Of a stretch of DNA of 37,524 bases, positions 23,547 through 31,235 are shown piece by piece. A program made the position numbers and the translations under genes. The stretch is taken from assembly GCA_964438205.1 (NCBI GenBank), contig CAYTJQ010000034.1, forward strand, positions 1-37,524. The letters are read 5' to 3'. The notes under the pieces are model-generated. The model was not told the DNA's origin. It did not search any database and was given only the letters and a program-made list of their open reading frames with translations. Position 1 is the first letter of the stretch; the number at the start of each line of letters is the position of its first letter. This DNA is from Pseudohaliea sp964438205 (lineage in GTDB: Bacteria; Pseudomonadota; Gammaproteobacteria; Pseudomonadales; Halieaceae).

Positions 23547-25382
23547 GTGTTTCGAGCCTTTCGCTTGCCCCTGGCCTTTTTCCTCGCCGCCGGCCTCCTG
23601 GCCTGCGGCCAGGACGGCGGCCCGGCGGCTTCCAGTGGCCCCAACGACCGCGGCGAGGCCGCCGTGTCCGCTTTCCGCGCCTTCCTCGACGAGGCCTATG
23701 CCGAGGACATGGCGCGCTACCCGCTGACCGCGACCTACCGCGGCATCAAGACCTGGAACGACCAGTGGAATTCTGTCTCCGAGGCCTTCCAGGAAGAGAC
23801 CCGCGCCATCAACGAGCGCCGCCTCGCGCGGCTGCAGACCTTCGACCGCGACGCCCTGCCGGCGGACGAGCAGCTGTCCTGGGACCTCTACAAGCTCAAC
23901 CTCGAGCGCCTGCTGGCCCGGGATGCGTTCCGCCACCACGACTTCGTCATCACCCAGTTCCGCGGGCCGCACACGCAGGTGCCGAGCACGCTGATCAATA
24001 TCCACCGGGTGAACAGCCGGGCGGACGCCGAGGATTACATCGGCCGCCTGAAGCGCGTCGGCGACTACTTCGACCAGGTGATCGCCCAGCTCGAGATCCG
24101 CACGGAGAAAGGGCTCACGCTCGCCGACTGGCAGTACCCGAAGATCGTGCAGGCGGCGCGCAACGTGATCTCCGGCGTGCCCTACGACGACAGTGGCGAG
24201 GACTCCACGCTGTGGGCCGATTTCCAGGACAAGGTCGCCGGGCTGGCGCTCGACGAGGCAACCCGTGAGCGGCTCCTCGCCGAGGCGCGCACGGCGCTGG
24301 TCGAGGCTGTCGAGCCCGCCTACGAGCGGCTCATCGCCGCCGTGGAGACGCAGGCACAGGACGCCGCAGAAGCCGACGGCATCTGGCGTTTCCCGCGGGC
24401 GGAGGACTACTACGCCACGCGGCTCGACTGGTACACGACGACAGACCTCGGCGCCGACGAGATCCACGAGATCGGCCTTGCCGAGGTCGCGCGGATCCAC
24501 GGCGAGATGCGCACCATCATGGAGACCGTGGACTTCGAGGGCAGCCTGCAGGACTTCTTCGCGTTCATGCGCACGGACGAGCAGTTCTATTACCCGAACA
24601 CCGATGCCGGTCGCGCCGACTACCTCGCCGAGGCCCGGCGCAGCATCGACGCCATGCGTGAGCGCCTGCCCGAGTACTTCGGCCTGCTGCCGGAGGCGGA
24701 GATCGTGGTCAAGCGGGTCGAGGCCTTCCGCGAGCAGTCCGCTGGCAAGGCCTTCTACCAGGCGCCGCCGAAGGACGGCTCCCGCCCGGGCATCTACTAC
24801 GCCAACCTCTACGACATGGCGAACATGCCCAGCTACCAGCTGCAGGCCCTGGCTTTCCACGAGGGCATTCCCGGGCACCACATGCAGCGCGCCATCACCG
24901 TGGCCCTGGAGGACATCCCCGAGTTCCAGAAGTACGCGAGCTTCACCGCTTACACGGAGGGCTGGGGGCTCTACTCCGAGGAGCTGGCGAAGGACATGGG
25001 CTTCTACGAGGACCCGTACTCGGACTTCGGCCGCCTGGCCATGGAGCTCTGGCGCGCCTGCCGCCTGGTGGTCGACACCGGCATCCACAGCAAGCGCTGG
25101 AGCCGCGAGAAGGCCATCGACTACCTCCTCGAGAACACGCCGAACCCGGAGGGTGACGCGGTGAACGCCATCGAGCGCTACATCGCCATGCCCGGCCAGG
25201 CCACGGCCTACATGATCGGCAAGCTGAAGATCATGGAGCTGCGCGAGGAGGCGCGCCGGGCCCTGGGCGAGGACTTCGACATCCGCGCCTTCCACGACGA
25301 GGTACTGAAGGACGGCCCGGTGCCGCTGTCGATCCTCGAGCAGAAGATCGAGCGCCTGGTGTCGGCGGCGCAGGCGGGCTGA
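23547..25382 (+). CDS. DUF885 family lipoprotein, predicted zinc peptidase
   Basis: The protein has 611 residues. The lipoprotein signal ends LLAC (C20). A helical DUF885 body follows, with the metal signature HEGIPGHHMQ at about 438-447 and the downstream TEGWGLYSEE (E about 471), the arrangement of the gluzincin-like DUF885 proteins thought to be carboxypeptidase-like. Substrates are unknown. GTG at 23547 has TAAGGAG six bases upstream. The product should be anchored in the periplasm. It sits between imuB and imuA on the opposite strand, with no evident link to DNA repair. Confidence 0.9.
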   Translation: MFRAFRLPLAFFLAAGLLACGQDGGPAASSGPNDRGEAAVSAFRAFLDEAYAEDMARYPLTATYRGIKTWNDQWNSVSEAFQEETRAINERRLARLQTFDRDALPADEQLSWDLYKLNLERLLARDAFRHHDFVITQFRGPHTQVPSTLINIHRVNSRADAEDYIGRLKRVGDYFDQVIAQLEIRTEKGLTLADWQYPKIVQAARNVISGVPYDDSGEDSTLWADFQDKVAGLALDEATRERLLAEARTALVEAVEPAYERLIAAVETQAQDAAEADGIWRFPRAEDYYATRLDWYTTTDLGADEIHEIGLAEVARIHGEMRTIMETVDFEGSLQDFFAFMRTDEQFYYPNTDAGRADYLAEARRSIDAMRERLPEYFGLLPEAEIVVKRVEAFREQSAGKAFYQAPPKDGSRPGIYYANLYDMANMPSYQLQALAFHEGIPGHHMQRAITVALEDIPEFQKYASFTAYTEGWGLYSEELAKDMGFYEDPYSDFGRLAMELWRACRLVVDTGIHSKRWSREKAIDYLLENTPNPEGDAVNAIERYIAMPGQATAYMIGKLKIMELREEARRALGEDFDIRAFHDEVLKDGPVPLSILEQKIERLVSAAQAG

Positions 25383-25398
25383 CAGGCCGCCCGCGGGT

Positions 25399-25417
25399 GC
25401 GCGGCTCCCGGCCGCGC
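25399..25417 (+). terminator. Possible hairpin after the DUF885 gene
   Basis: GCGCGGC and GCCGCGC form a seven-base stem with a five-base loop, 17 bases after the DUF885 stop and before the convergent DUF2788 stop. There is no T-tract. Confidence 0.3.
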
Positions 25418-25448
25418 GCTCCTGTCCCGCCTTGCCCCGGTCCTGCGG

Positions 25449-25655
25449 CTAGATCCCGCCGTGTTCCAGCAGGTAGGTGATCGCGCCCTTGATCAGGAAG
25501 CCCAGAATGCCCATGGCGAGGGCCAGGAACAGCACGAAGGTCCCGAAGCGGCCGGCCCCGCTGCGCCGTGCCAGGTCCCAGACGATGAACACCATGAACA
25601 GCATCAGGCCGCCGACGCCGAGCGTTACGCCGTAGTCTGAGAGCCACTGGTCCAT
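25449..25655 (-). CDS. DUF2788 family small membrane protein
   Basis: A 68-residue protein with two membrane helices (VTLGVGGLMLFMVFIVWDLA and GTFVLFLALAMGILGFLIKGAI) joined by the basic loop RRSGAGRF. This matches DUF2788, a small family of Proteobacteria with no known function. The ATG at 25655 begins MDQWLSDYG; the frame open to 25712 adds a basic tail without support. It lies downstream of the OsmC gene on the same strand. Confidence 0.82.
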   Translation of the reverse strand: MDQWLSDYGVTLGVGGLMLFMVFIVWDLARRSGAGRFGTFVLFLALAMGILGFLIKGAITYLLEHGGI

Positions 25656-25733
25656 GGGGGGCGGTCCGTCTTGCGAAGGGGGGCGGAGTCTAACGGACTT
25701 CCTGCCCCGCACAAAGTGACTACCGGGTGGGCT

Positions 25734-26168
25734 CTACCCGTTCACGACCTCGGTGGTGAGGGCCGTGCTGGCGGTCATGGAGTTGGTGATCAGGCAGGCC
25801 TGCTCGGCCTTGTGGAGCAGGCGGTCGGCTTTTTCCGGGTCCGTGTCGGTGGGGATGCGCAGCGTAGCGCTGACCTGGACTTCGGTGAAGCGGGTGACGC
25901 GCTCGACGCGGTCGAGGGTGCCGGTGGCGGTGCACTCGATGTCGGTCCACTCGAGCTTCGAGGCGCGGGCGATGGCGCGGAAGCTCAGGATGAAGCAGTC
26001 GGCGACGGCGGCCATGAGCAGGGACTCCGGGGACCAGCGGTCGCCCGGGCCGCCGAACTCGGCCGGGGCCGCGGTGACGATCTCCGGGAGGTCCGGGGCC
26101 CGGACCAGGACGTTGTCATCGGCGCCGGCGCTGGCGGAAACGGTGTAGTGGTGGGGTAGCTCTTGCAT
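25734..26168 (-). CDS. OsmC family peroxiredoxin-like protein
   Basis: The 144-residue protein has the two redox cysteines of the OsmC/Ohr fold: C58 in AVADCFILSF and C125 in AEQACLITNSM, with the RWSPESLLMAAVA helix before the first. OsmC and Ohr detoxify organic hydroperoxides with thiols or lipoylated proteins. The pattern fits the general OsmC group better than Ohr. GGGAGG (on the minus strand, 26176-26180 region) precedes the ATG, and TATAAA at 26204-26209 looks like its own -10. Confidence 0.88.
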   Translation of the reverse strand: MQELPHHYTVSASAGADDNVLVRAPDLPEIVTAAPAEFGGPGDRWSPESLLMAAVADCFILSFRAIARASKLEWTDIECTATGTLDRVERVTRFTEVQVSATLRIPTDTDPEKADRLLHKAEQACLITNSMTASTALTTEVVNG

Positions 26169-26203
26169 GGGGTGCCTCCCTGGCTGTGGGTGAATGCGGC
26201 GGA

Positions 26204-26209
26204 TTTATA
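26204..26209 (-). promoter_or_regulatory. Candidate -10 element of the OsmC gene
   Basis: On the minus strand GGGTATAAATCC contains TATAAA, 35 bases before the OsmC ATG and in a GC-rich setting. It implies that the gene has its own promoter rather than depending on imuA. No -35 consensus is clear. Confidence 0.4.
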
Positions 26210-26244
26210 CCCCATGGTGCCACGGCTCGCTACCCGGTGCGACG

Positions 26245-26280
26245 CTATGCCACACGTTATGCCACACCTTATGCCACAGG
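26245..26280. repeat. Three tandem 12-bp repeats giving a triple in-frame stop to imuA
   Basis: Three 12-bp units with the core TATGCCACA lie head to tail (26245-26256, 26257-26268, 26269-26280). Read on the minus strand they give GTGGCATAA twice and GTGGCATAG once. The first TAA is the imuA stop, and the period of 12 places TAA and TAG again in the same frame. Confidence 0.85.
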
Positions 26281-27000
26281 AGCGGTGGCGGGCTTCGCCG
26301 CGGCCGACGTGAAGGCCGGCAGTTCCCACAGCTGCGGCTGGCCGGGGACATCGTCGCTGGCCGGCAGGGAGACGTCGATGCCCTGGCGGCCGCCGCGCTG
26401 CTTGAGGAGGTGCACCTGGCGATAGGCCGGGAGCTGCAGCCGCAGGGGCGCCGGCGCGTGCTGCTGGGCCGCGGGCGTGGCCCGGAACAGGACCGCGAGG
26501 CTGTCGCCGGCGGTGGCCGCCAGCTGCAGCTTGCGCAGTTCCGCGTAGCGGTAGTCACCGGCGCCGAGCCAGCTGAAGACGGCGCTGCAGGTGGGGCTGC
26601 GCAGGGCCTGCTCGGTGCTCCAGAGCAGGTCTTCGCGGCTGCGCGGGTGCACCAGCAGTACCTGCTGTGTATCGATGCCGCGGGCGGCGAGCAGCGGCGC
26701 ATAGGGCGTGCAGGGCGGGGCGATGAAGACCTGCCAGCGGCCGCGGCTGCTCAGCCGCTCCATGGCCGGCAGGAACAGGCCCATGGCCCCGAGGCCGTTG
26801 GCGTCGCTGAGCAGCTCGACGGTGTTGCCCAGGGGCCAGCCGTTGTGGACCAGGGCGCCGTCGAGGGCGGCGTAGCCCGTGGCCAGCGTGTCCCGGCCGT
26901 GGTGGTCGCTGTTCGCCGGCGCGCCGCCGAAGAGCGGCTGGCCATCGCGGCCGAGCCAGGTGTCGCGACGGCTGACGACTTCCCGCAGTGCATCGTTCAT
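26269..27000 (-). CDS. imuA: ImuA, SOS mutasome protein (RecA-like)
   Basis: The 243-residue protein has the ImuA N-terminus (GRDTLATGYAALDGALVHNGWPLGNTVELL) and the RecA-like core (MERLSSRGRWQVFIAPPCTPYAPLLAARGI) of this SulA/RecA-related family. ImuA interacts with RecA and ImuB in DnaE2-dependent translesion synthesis. GGGAGAG lies a few bases before ATG 27000; the frame open to 27093 runs through the promoter repeat and LexA box and is not coding. It follows holA on the same strand, where E. coli has nadD. A perfect LexA box lies 51 bases upstream. Confidence 0.9.
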   Translation of the reverse strand: MNDALREVVSRRDTWLGRDGQPLFGGAPANSDHHGRDTLATGYAALDGALVHNGWPLGNTVELLSDANGLGAMGLFLPAMERLSSRGRWQVFIAPPCTPYAPLLAARGIDTQQVLLVHPRSREDLLWSTEQALRSPTCSAVFSWLGAGDYRYAELRKLQLAATAGDSLAVLFRATPAAQQHAPAPLRLQLPAYRQVHLLKQRGGRQGIDVSLPASDDVPGQPQLWELPAFTSAAAKPATAPVA

Positions 27001-27016
27001 GGTGTGCTCTCCCTTT

Positions 27017-27053
27017 GCAATACAAACGTTGCGAATACAAACGTTGCGAATAC
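27017..27053. repeat. 15-bp tandem repeat in the imuA leader
   Basis: GCGAATACAAACGTT occurs at 27031-27045, with a copy lacking one base at 27017-27030 and a partial third (GCGAATAC) at 27046-27053 that runs into the LexA box. It fills the space between the operator and the ribosome site of imuA and contains the palindrome AACGTT twice. Confidence 0.8.
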
Positions 27054-27070
27054 TGTATGCATGTACAGTA
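27051..27070. promoter_or_regulatory. LexA (SOS) box upstream of imuA
   Basis: TACTGT-ATGCATGT-ACAGTA has CTGT-N8-ACAG and the same outer bases as the imuB box; the central ATGCAT is itself palindromic. It lies 51 bases before the imuA ATG and 63 bases past the holA stop, so imuA should have its own SOS promoter although it follows holA. Confidence 0.92.
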
Positions 27071-27132
27071 GTCGTCACTGTCGGGGAGCGCAAGCTGGCC
27101 GGGAATAACCTGCCCGAAAAGGCGACAGGTTG

Positions 27133-28137
27133 TCAGGGGCTGGCGATGTGCAGCAGCAGCTGCTCCAGGGCGAGCCACGGGTCGCCCGGGCCGTAGCCCT
27201 TGGCGGCGGCATCCGCGGCCAGCGCCAGGGACAGGGCCGTGGCGGTGCTGGCGGGGTCGTGGCGGCCGAGCGCCGCCTGCAGCACACCCATGCGCGACTT
27301 CCAGACCCGTCGCGTGGCCAGCGCCTGCTGCGGCCGCTGGCCGCCGGCGACGTCACGGGCGAGGTCATCGAGCAGGCGCACCTCGCGGCTGGTGGCCCAG
27401 CAGGCCACCGCCGGCTCGACACCTTCGCCGCGCAGTCCGGTCAGCATGCGCAGGGCGTGAGCCGTGTCGCCGGCCAGGGCGGCGTCGATGGTTGCGAAGA
27501 GGTTGAAGCGGGCGTTGTCGAGGACGCTGTCGGTGACCGAGGCCAGGGTGACGTGGTCCGTGCCCAGGAGCTTGAGCTTCTCGATCTCCTGCAGGGCCGC
27601 CAGGAGGTTGCCCTCGACGCGCTCGGCGAGCAGCGCCAGGGCGTCCCGGTCGATGCCCATGCCGGCGCCGCGGATGCGCCGCTCGAGCCAGCCCGGCAGC
27701 TCCCGCGGGCGCACGGGCCACACCTGCACCGTGCCGCCGGCGCGGTCGATGGCCTTGTACCACTTGCTGCCCGCGGCGCTCTTGTCGAGCTTGCCGGCCA
27801 CGATCAGCAGGCGGTCGCCGGGGTCCGCCAGCTCGAGGTACTCGCAGAGTGCCCTGCTGCCCTCGGTACCGGGTTTGCCGCCCGGCAGCCGCAGCTCCAC
27901 CAGCTTGTGCTCCGCGAAGAGCGACAGGTTCGCCGCGCAGTCGCGCAGGGCCTGCCAGTCGAAGTCGCGGCCGTCGGCGTCGAGCACCTGCCGCTCGCTG
28001 CAGCCGCCGGCGCGGGCGGCGGCCCGCAGCTGGTCGGCGCACTCCTGTACCAGGAGCGGCTCGTCGCCGCTGACCAGGTAGACGGGCAGCACCGACTGCG
28101 CGAGGTGGGCCGGGAGCTGCTCCGGGGTGATGCGCAT
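27133..28137 (-). CDS. holA: DNA polymerase III delta subunit
   Basis: The 334-residue protein opens VYLVSGDEPLLVQECADQLRAAARA and has LPGGKPGTEGSRALCEYLELADPGDRLLIVAGKLD, matching HolA. Delta opens the beta sliding clamp as part of the clamp loader. Length is close to the 343 residues of E. coli HolA. The ATG at 28137 shares one base with the lptE stop (TGATG), so translation is coupled. In E. coli nadD follows; here the next gene is imuA. Confidence 0.95.
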   Translation of the reverse strand: MRITPEQLPAHLAQSVLPVYLVSGDEPLLVQECADQLRAAARAGGCSERQVLDADGRDFDWQALRDCAANLSLFAEHKLVELRLPGGKPGTEGSRALCEYLELADPGDRLLIVAGKLDKSAAGSKWYKAIDRAGGTVQVWPVRPRELPGWLERRIRGAGMGIDRDALALLAERVEGNLLAALQEIEKLKLLGTDHVTLASVTDSVLDNARFNLFATIDAALAGDTAHALRMLTGLRGEGVEPAVACWATSREVRLLDDLARDVAGGQRPQQALATRRVWKSRMGVLQAALGRHDPASTATALSLALAADAAAKGYGPGDPWLALEQLLLHIASP

Positions 28138-28658
28138 CAGCTGCTGCTGGCGGCGAAGAAGGCGATCCGGCGGATGATCTGCTGCGCCAGTTCCCCGCGC
28201 ATCTCGTCGCGGAGGATGCGTACCTCCTCCGCCTTGCCCACCACGTTGCGCGGGTCGTTCTCCATCTGCTTGGCGACCTGGGCCGTTTCCGGACCCATGA
28301 CCAGGGCGCCGCGGTCGTCGCGCACGGTGAAGGTGGCGCGGAGCGTCAGTTCGAACTCGGCGGCCCGGGCCTCGGCGTTGATGGAGAGGTTGCGCTGGGC
28401 GAAGCGCTCGGGCCCCAGCTCGAGGCGGTGCGTCGCCTCGCCGATGTCGACCCAGCGGATGCCGCTGGCCGTGAACCGGGCGCGCAGCACCCGGGTGAAC
28501 TCGCTGTTCGGGCTCGCCGCCTGCAGGTGCATGGCCTGCCAGCTGTCCGGCAGCGCGGTGCCGCCACCGGTGCCGCGCAGGTGGAAGCCACAGCCCGCCA
28601 GCGTGACCACCAGCGTGACCAGCAGGACGGCGGCGAGGCGCGGCAGCAGCGTGACCAT
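28137..28658 (-). CDS. lptE: LPS-assembly lipoprotein LptE
   Basis: The lipoprotein signal ends LAGC (C23), followed by GFHLRGTGGG, the typical LptE start. The rest (SEFTRVLRARFTASGIRW, NLSINAEARAAEFELTLRATFTV, EEVRILRDEMRGELAQQIIRRI) follows the family. LptE sits as a plug in LptD at the outer membrane and delivers lipopolysaccharide. It is coupled at both ends: the start shares one base with the leuS stop, and the stop shares one base with the holA start. Confidence 0.95.
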   Translation of the reverse strand: MVTLLPRLAAVLLVTLVVTLAGCGFHLRGTGGGTALPDSWQAMHLQAASPNSEFTRVLRARFTASGIRWVDIGEATHRLELGPERFAQRNLSINAEARAAEFELTLRATFTVRDDRGALVMGPETAQVAKQMENDPRNVVGKAEEVRILRDEMRGELAQQIIRRIAFFAASSS

Positions 28659-31117
28659 CAGCCGACCACGATGTTGACGAGCTTGCCGGGCACCACGATC
28701 ACCTTGCGCACGGTCTTGCCTTCGAGAAAGCGCTGCGCGTTGGGCTGTGCCAGCGCCTCCGCCTCGGCGCCGGCCTTGTCGAGGGTTGCCGGGACCGACA
28801 TCTTCGCGCGTACCTTGCCGTTCACCTGGACCACCATCTCGATACTGTCGCGTGTGAGGGCGCTTTCGTCCACCGCGGGCCAGGGCGCCCAGGTCACGTC
28901 GTCCTCGTGGCCCAGGGCGCGCCAGAGGTGGTGGCAGGCGTGGGGCACGACCGGGCAGAGCAGGCGCACGGCGGCGTCCAGGCCCTCGCGCAGCACCGCG
29001 CGGGCCTGCGGATCAGCGGCGTCGAGGCGGCCGAGCTCGTTGCACAGCTCCATGACCGCGGCGATGGCCGTGTTGAAGGTCTGGCGGCGGCCGTAGTCGT
29101 CGCTGACCTTGGCGATGGTTTCGTGCACCTTGCGCCGCGCGTCGCGGGCGGCGCCGCCCGCGGCCGCCGGGTCCAGGGCCGGTACCGGGCCTTCGGCAAC
29201 GTGCTCCGCGACCATGCGCCAGAGCCGTTTCAGGAAGCGGTGCGCGCCCTCCACGGCCGAATCGGACCACTCCAGGGACTGGTCCGGCGGCGCCGCGAAC
29301 ATGCTGAACAGGCGCACGGTGTCGGCGCCGTAGCGCTCGATGAGCGCGGTCGGGTCCACCGTGTTGCCCTTGGACTTGGACATCTTGGCCCCGTCCTTGA
29401 GCACCATGCCCTGGGTGAGCAGCCGCTGGAACGGCTCGTCGGAATCCACCAGGCCCTCGTCGCGCATGAGCTTGTGGAAGAAACGCGCGTAGAGCAGGTG
29501 CAGGATGGCGTGCTCGATGCCGCCCACGTATTGGTCCACGGGCAGCCAGTAGTTGGCGCGCTCGCTGTCGAGCATGCCCGCCTCGTAGTCGGGGCAGGTG
29601 AAGCGGGCGTAGTACCAGGACGACTCCATGAAGGTATCGAAGGTGTCCGTCTCGCGCTCGACCTGCTGGTCATCGAGCTCGAACTTGCGCCACTCGGGGT
29701 CGGCCTTCAGCGGCGAGGTGACACCGTCCATGACCACGTCCTCCGGCAGCAGCGCCGGCAGCCGGTCCGCCGGGATGGGAAGCTCGCCGCCGTCCGGCAG
29801 GTTGAGCATGGGGATCGGCGCGCCCCAGTAGCGCTGCCGGGAGACGCCCCAGTCGCGCAGCCGGAACTGCGTGGTGACGCGGCCCGCGTCGCGCTCGGCG
29901 AGCGCCGCGGCGATGGCGTCGAAGGCGGCCTCGAAGGAGAGCCCGTCGAAGGCGCCGGAGTTCACCAGGCCGCCGTGGTCGGTGTATGCCGCCTCGCTGA
30001 TGTCCGCCGGCCTGCCGCTCTCGTCGCAGATGACCACGGTCATGGGCAGGTCGTAGCGCCGGGCGAATTCCCAGTCGCGCTGGTCGTGGGCCGGCACGGC
30101 CATGACCGCGCCGGAGCCGTAGTCCATGAGCACGTAGTTGGCGACCCACACGGGGATGGCCTCGCCGGTGAGCGGGTGCCGGGCGGTGAGCCCCGTGTCC
30201 ATGCCGCGCTTTTCCGCCTGGGCCGTCTCGGCCTCGGAGACGCCGCTCTTGCGGCACGCCTCGATGAAGGCCGCCAGCGCCGGGTTGTCCGCCGCCAGTG
30301 CAGCGCTGATGGGGTGCTCGGGCGCGAGGCTCAGGTAGGTCACGCCGAAGAGCGTGTCCGGGCGGGTCGTGTAGACCTCGATGCGCGCCTCGCCGGCAAG
30401 GGCCTCGTCGAGGCTGAAGGCCAGTTCAACGCCGCGGCTCTTGCCGATCCAGTTGCGCTGCATGGTGCGCACCTGCTCGGGCCAGCCGTCGAGCTCGTCG
30501 AGCCCCTCGAGGAGCTCGTCGGCGTAGGCGGTGATGCGCAGGAACCACTGCGGGATCTCCCGCCGTTCCACCAGGGCACCGGAGCGCCAGCCGCGGCCGT
30601 CGATGACCTGCTCGTTGGCGAGCACGGTCTGGTCCACCGGGTCCCAGTTCACCGTCGCCATCTTCTTGTAGACCAGGCCCTTCTCGTAGAGGCGGGTGAA
30701 GAACCACTGCTCCCAGCGGTAGTATTCGGGCCGGCAGGTGGCGAGCTCGCGCTGCCAGTCGAAGCTGAAGCCCAGGGCCTTGAGCTGCGCCCGCATGTGG
30801 TCGATGTTGCTGTAGGTCCAGGCCGCCGGCGCCGTCTTGTTGGCGATGGCGGCGTTCTCCGCCGGCAGCCCGAAGGCGTCCCAGCCCATGGGGTGGAGGA
30901 CGTTCCTGCCCTGCATGCGCTGGTAGCGCGCGATCACGTCGCTGATGGTGTAGTTGCGCACGTGCCCCATGTGCAGCCTGCCGCTGGGGTAGGGGAACAT
31001 GGCCAGGCAGTAGAATTTCTCGCGCTCCCGGTCTTCGCTGGCGGCGAAGCTTCCCTGTTCCTCCCAGTAGGCCTGGGCCGCCGCCTCCAGTGCCTGCGGG
31101 TCGTAGTGCTCGTCCAT
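28658..31117 (-). CDS. leuS: Leucyl-tRNA synthetase (short form)
   Basis: The 819-residue class I synthetase has the HIGH motif as HMGH at 49-52 (FPYPSGRLHMGHVRNY), an editing domain with LTGEAIPVWVANYVLMDYGSGAVMAVPAHDQRD, and KMSKSKGN at about 578. The stretch before that reads TQGMVLKDGAKMSKS, so the leucine-specific insertion found there in E. coli (860 residues in all) is absent, giving the shorter layout also seen in Bacillus subtilis. ATG 31117 starts MDEHYDPQ; the longer frame to 31213 is unsupported. The 118 bases to lnt may hold a separate promoter. Confidence 0.96.
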   Translation of the reverse strand: MDEHYDPQALEAAAQAYWEEQGSFAASEDREREKFYCLAMFPYPSGRLHMGHVRNYTISDVIARYQRMQGRNVLHPMGWDAFGLPAENAAIANKTAPAAWTYSNIDHMRAQLKALGFSFDWQRELATCRPEYYRWEQWFFTRLYEKGLVYKKMATVNWDPVDQTVLANEQVIDGRGWRSGALVERREIPQWFLRITAYADELLEGLDELDGWPEQVRTMQRNWIGKSRGVELAFSLDEALAGEARIEVYTTRPDTLFGVTYLSLAPEHPISAALAADNPALAAFIEACRKSGVSEAETAQAEKRGMDTGLTARHPLTGEAIPVWVANYVLMDYGSGAVMAVPAHDQRDWEFARRYDLPMTVVICDESGRPADISEAAYTDHGGLVNSGAFDGLSFEAAFDAIAAALAERDAGRVTTQFRLRDWGVSRQRYWGAPIPMLNLPDGGELPIPADRLPALLPEDVVMDGVTSPLKADPEWRKFELDDQQVERETDTFDTFMESSWYYARFTCPDYEAGMLDSERANYWLPVDQYVGGIEHAILHLLYARFFHKLMRDEGLVDSDEPFQRLLTQGMVLKDGAKMSKSKGNTVDPTALIERYGADTVRLFSMFAAPPDQSLEWSDSAVEGAHRFLKRLWRMVAEHVAEGPVPALDPAAAGGAARDARRKVHETIAKVSDDYGRRQTFNTAIAAVMELCNELGRLDAADPQARAVLREGLDAAVRLLCPVVPHACHHLWRALGHEDDVTWAPWPAVDESALTRDSIEMVVQVNGKVRAKMSVPATLDKAGAEAEALAQPNAQRFLEGKTVRKVIVVPGKLVNIVVG

Positions 31118-31235
31118 GGGTCGTTTCTGGTTCCGTTGCGTCAGGTCGTCGGGCAAGGGCCCGGCTCCGCGCGGGCGCACGAAGCGGTCAAGAAAGAAGC
31201 GGGATGGTATCAATATTCCGTCGTAGCGGCGACGC

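Noticed and set aside
23520..25295. 591-codon minus-strand ORF over the DUF885 gene
   Set aside because: Antisense shadow; DUF885 has a lipobox, ribosome site and metal motif.
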